Source: an uncultured Clostridia bacterium (lineage in GTDB: Bacteria; Bacillota; Clostridia; Christensenellales; Borkfalkiaceae). From it: 64,000 bases of DNA. Below are positions 63,022 to 64,000 of this stretch, one piece after another. Position numbers and translations under genes: made by a program. The stretch is taken from the NCBI GenBank assembly GCA_945638575.1, contig CALZDP010000001.1:115418-179417 (forward strand). The letters are read 5' to 3'. The number at the start of each line of letters is the position of its first letter. Position 1 is the stretch's first letter. The notes beneath the pieces were generated by a model. The model searched no databases, was not told where the DNA came from, and saw nothing but the letters and a program-made list of their open reading frames with translations.

Positions 63022-63037
63022 TTCGTTACGCAAAAAA

Positions 63038-64000
63038 CTATGCAGTAAGATCGTTAGCCGTCCAACGTGCATATACGGTGGCGTCTTTGGGGAATTTTGT
63101 TTCGGAGGTTACTTCTTCGCCTTCTTCAGCCAAAGTATACCAACCGGCAAAAGTATAACCTTCGCGTACGGGGGCTTCGGGGAAAGAAAGAATAAAGTTT
63201 CCGTTTCCGGTTTTTGCCGTAATCTTTTCGGCAGGTTGCCCTTCGTAGTTAAGATCGAAAGTTACGGTTGCAGATTCCTTCCATTTTGCGTAAATGGTGG
63301 TGTCCTCGGTATAAACGCTGTATGTGTAAACACCTAAACTGTTTAAGGACCCCGGTTGAGTGAACCAACCCAAAAATACATAACCTTCGCGTACGGGGGA
63401 TTCGGGGAACCCTGCGATTTTGCCTCTGCCGACGGTCTTCATGGTAAGCATTTCCGCCGGTTGCCCTTCATAGTTTAGATCGAATGTTACGGTAACGGGA
63501 ACCTGCCAATGTGCATACAAGGTGGTATCGCCCATGTAAGCGCTGATTTGAGAAACTTCAACACCGCCTTCAAGTTGTTTGTTATACCAACCCATGAATT
63601 CATAACCTTCGCGTACGGGGTCGGCGGGAATCTTTGCAGGGTCGAGTTTGTTGGTATCCAAAGCTATCTCTACAACGACGGACTCGGGACCACCTTCATA
63701 GTTATAATCGAAGGTAACTTTATAAGGCAATCTCCAACGGGCGTAAGCAACCGTATCTGCGGTTATATTGGTGCTGGTGGTAATTCTTGTACCGCCGAGT
63801 GTGGCTGCAGTATTATACCAACCCATAAAAGCATAACCTTCACGCGAAGGACTTGCAGGGAAATCCGCGGAAGGAATTCTGCTGTAAGTTTGGTTAGCAA
63901 CTATAACGGCAGTAACAACGAAGGGGTCTGCGCAACCTTCATAGTTAAGATTAAAGGTAACTTTGAAAGGCAATCTCCAATGGGCGTAAATGGTAGTATC
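63038..64000 (-). CDS. InlB/Flg_new tandem-repeat surface protein, 5' truncated
   Basis: The reading frame is open to the right edge of the window: the last bases encode DTTIYAHWRL before the apparent start MPFKV, whose M is a TTG inside a repeat. At least 320 residues are visible. They are four to five tandem copies of a roughly 70-residue unit of the form VTFDLNYEGQPAE ... PVREGYxFxGWY ... DTTIYAxW. The C-terminus NDLTA has no anchor. Such repeats form Ig-like rods on secreted proteins. It precedes the amylase gene and is probably part of the starch cluster. Confidence 0.85.
   Translation of the reverse strand, partial: DTTIYAHWRLPFKVTFNLNYEGCADPFVVTAVIVANQTYSRIPSADFPASPSREGYAFMGWYNTAATLGGTRITTSTNITADTVAYARWRLPYKVTFDYNYEGGPESVVVEIALDTNKLDPAKIPADPVREGYEFMGWYNKQLEGGVEVSQISAYMGDTTLYAHWQVPVTVTFDLNYEGQPAEMLTMKTVGRGKIAGFPESPVREGYVFLGWFTQPGSLNSLGVYTYSVYTEDTTIYAKWKESATVTFDLNYEGQPAEKITAKTGNGNFILSFPEAPVREGYTFAGWYTLAEEGEEVTSETKFPKDATVYARWTANDLTA

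Noticed and set aside
63038..63973. Complete protein starting at 63973
   Set aside because: The apparent start is a TTG inside a repeat; the frame continues to the window edge, so the gene is truncated, not complete.
1..64000. Prophage, IS element or integrative element
   Set aside because: No transposase, integrase, relaxase or phage structural gene was found on either strand; the tRNA shows no adjacent duplicated 3' end that I can see.

Overview
The window looks like a low-GC Gram-positive (Firmicutes) chromosome, most like an uncultured gut Clostridia. The evidence is SepF, a YerC-type TrpR-like protein, PadR/HAAS/DUF4097 envelope genes, a LacI regulator, many lipoproteins with a lipobox, strong AGGAGG ribosome binding sites and perfect TTGACA-17-TATAAT promoters. 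The exact taxon is inference. Most genes lie on the minus strand.

Layout, left to right. 1-1.2 kb: start of a MoxR-type ATPase gene and its DUF4175-like partner. 1.2-1.85 kb: two hairpin REP/MITE-like repeats and a terminator. 1.85-11.3 kb: one gene for a giant BspA-type leucine-rich-repeat lipoprotein (about 3160 residues). 11.3-13.1 kb: 1.7 kb without genes. 13.1-15.8 kb: polar amino-acid ABC transporter operon ending in a TrpR-like regulator, with a dyad in its leader. 16.2-18.0 kb: PadR / HAAS / DUF4097 operon. 18.5 kb: tRNA-Glu(CTC). 18.7-23.3 kb: overlapping five-gene operon (methyltransferase, Hsp33, TPR protein, helical protein, DUF1963 protein). 23.5-24.7 kb: DUF624-like membrane protein. 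24.9-28.2 kb: lysine/threonine pathway entry (asd, dapB, aspartokinase, ACT-domain protein). 28.4-30.3 kb: DegP-like lipoprotein protease and divergent sepF. 30.6-33.8 kb: small HTH-like protein, a VanZ protein split by Ig-like domains, ZIP metal transporter. 34.1-48.4 kb: 14-kb surface cluster (MBG-repeat protein, lipoprotein, ABC-2 exporter, Big2 protein). 48.6-53.6 kb: small membrane protein, MmcQ/YjbR protein, PTS-IIC-like permease, PLP decarboxylase, DUF3592-like protein and YjzC-like protein. 53.9-56.5 kb: MacB-type ABC transporter. 56.7-64 kb: starch-utilisation cluster with two GH13 enzymes, a short LacI regulator, and secreted InlB-repeat proteins.

The most unusual signal is not a gene. 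A 25-28 bp element recurs more than 20 times, almost all between 12 and 54 kb, in both orientations. In one orientation it reads GATAACGGGCTTATAG (or GATAATCGACCTATAG, or TAATAACGGTACTATAG) followed directly by a GCGGACTTTT-like arm. It sits in intergenic DNA, in terminator loops, flush with or carrying stop codons at gene 3' ends, and inside reading frames. In three unrelated proteins it encodes the same peptide, YKPVI; in aspartokinase this coincides with about six extra residues. It is absent from the giant BspA gene and from the 54-64 kb segment. I could not match it to a described element. An uptake-type signal, a very small mobile element and a protein-binding site are all open explanations.
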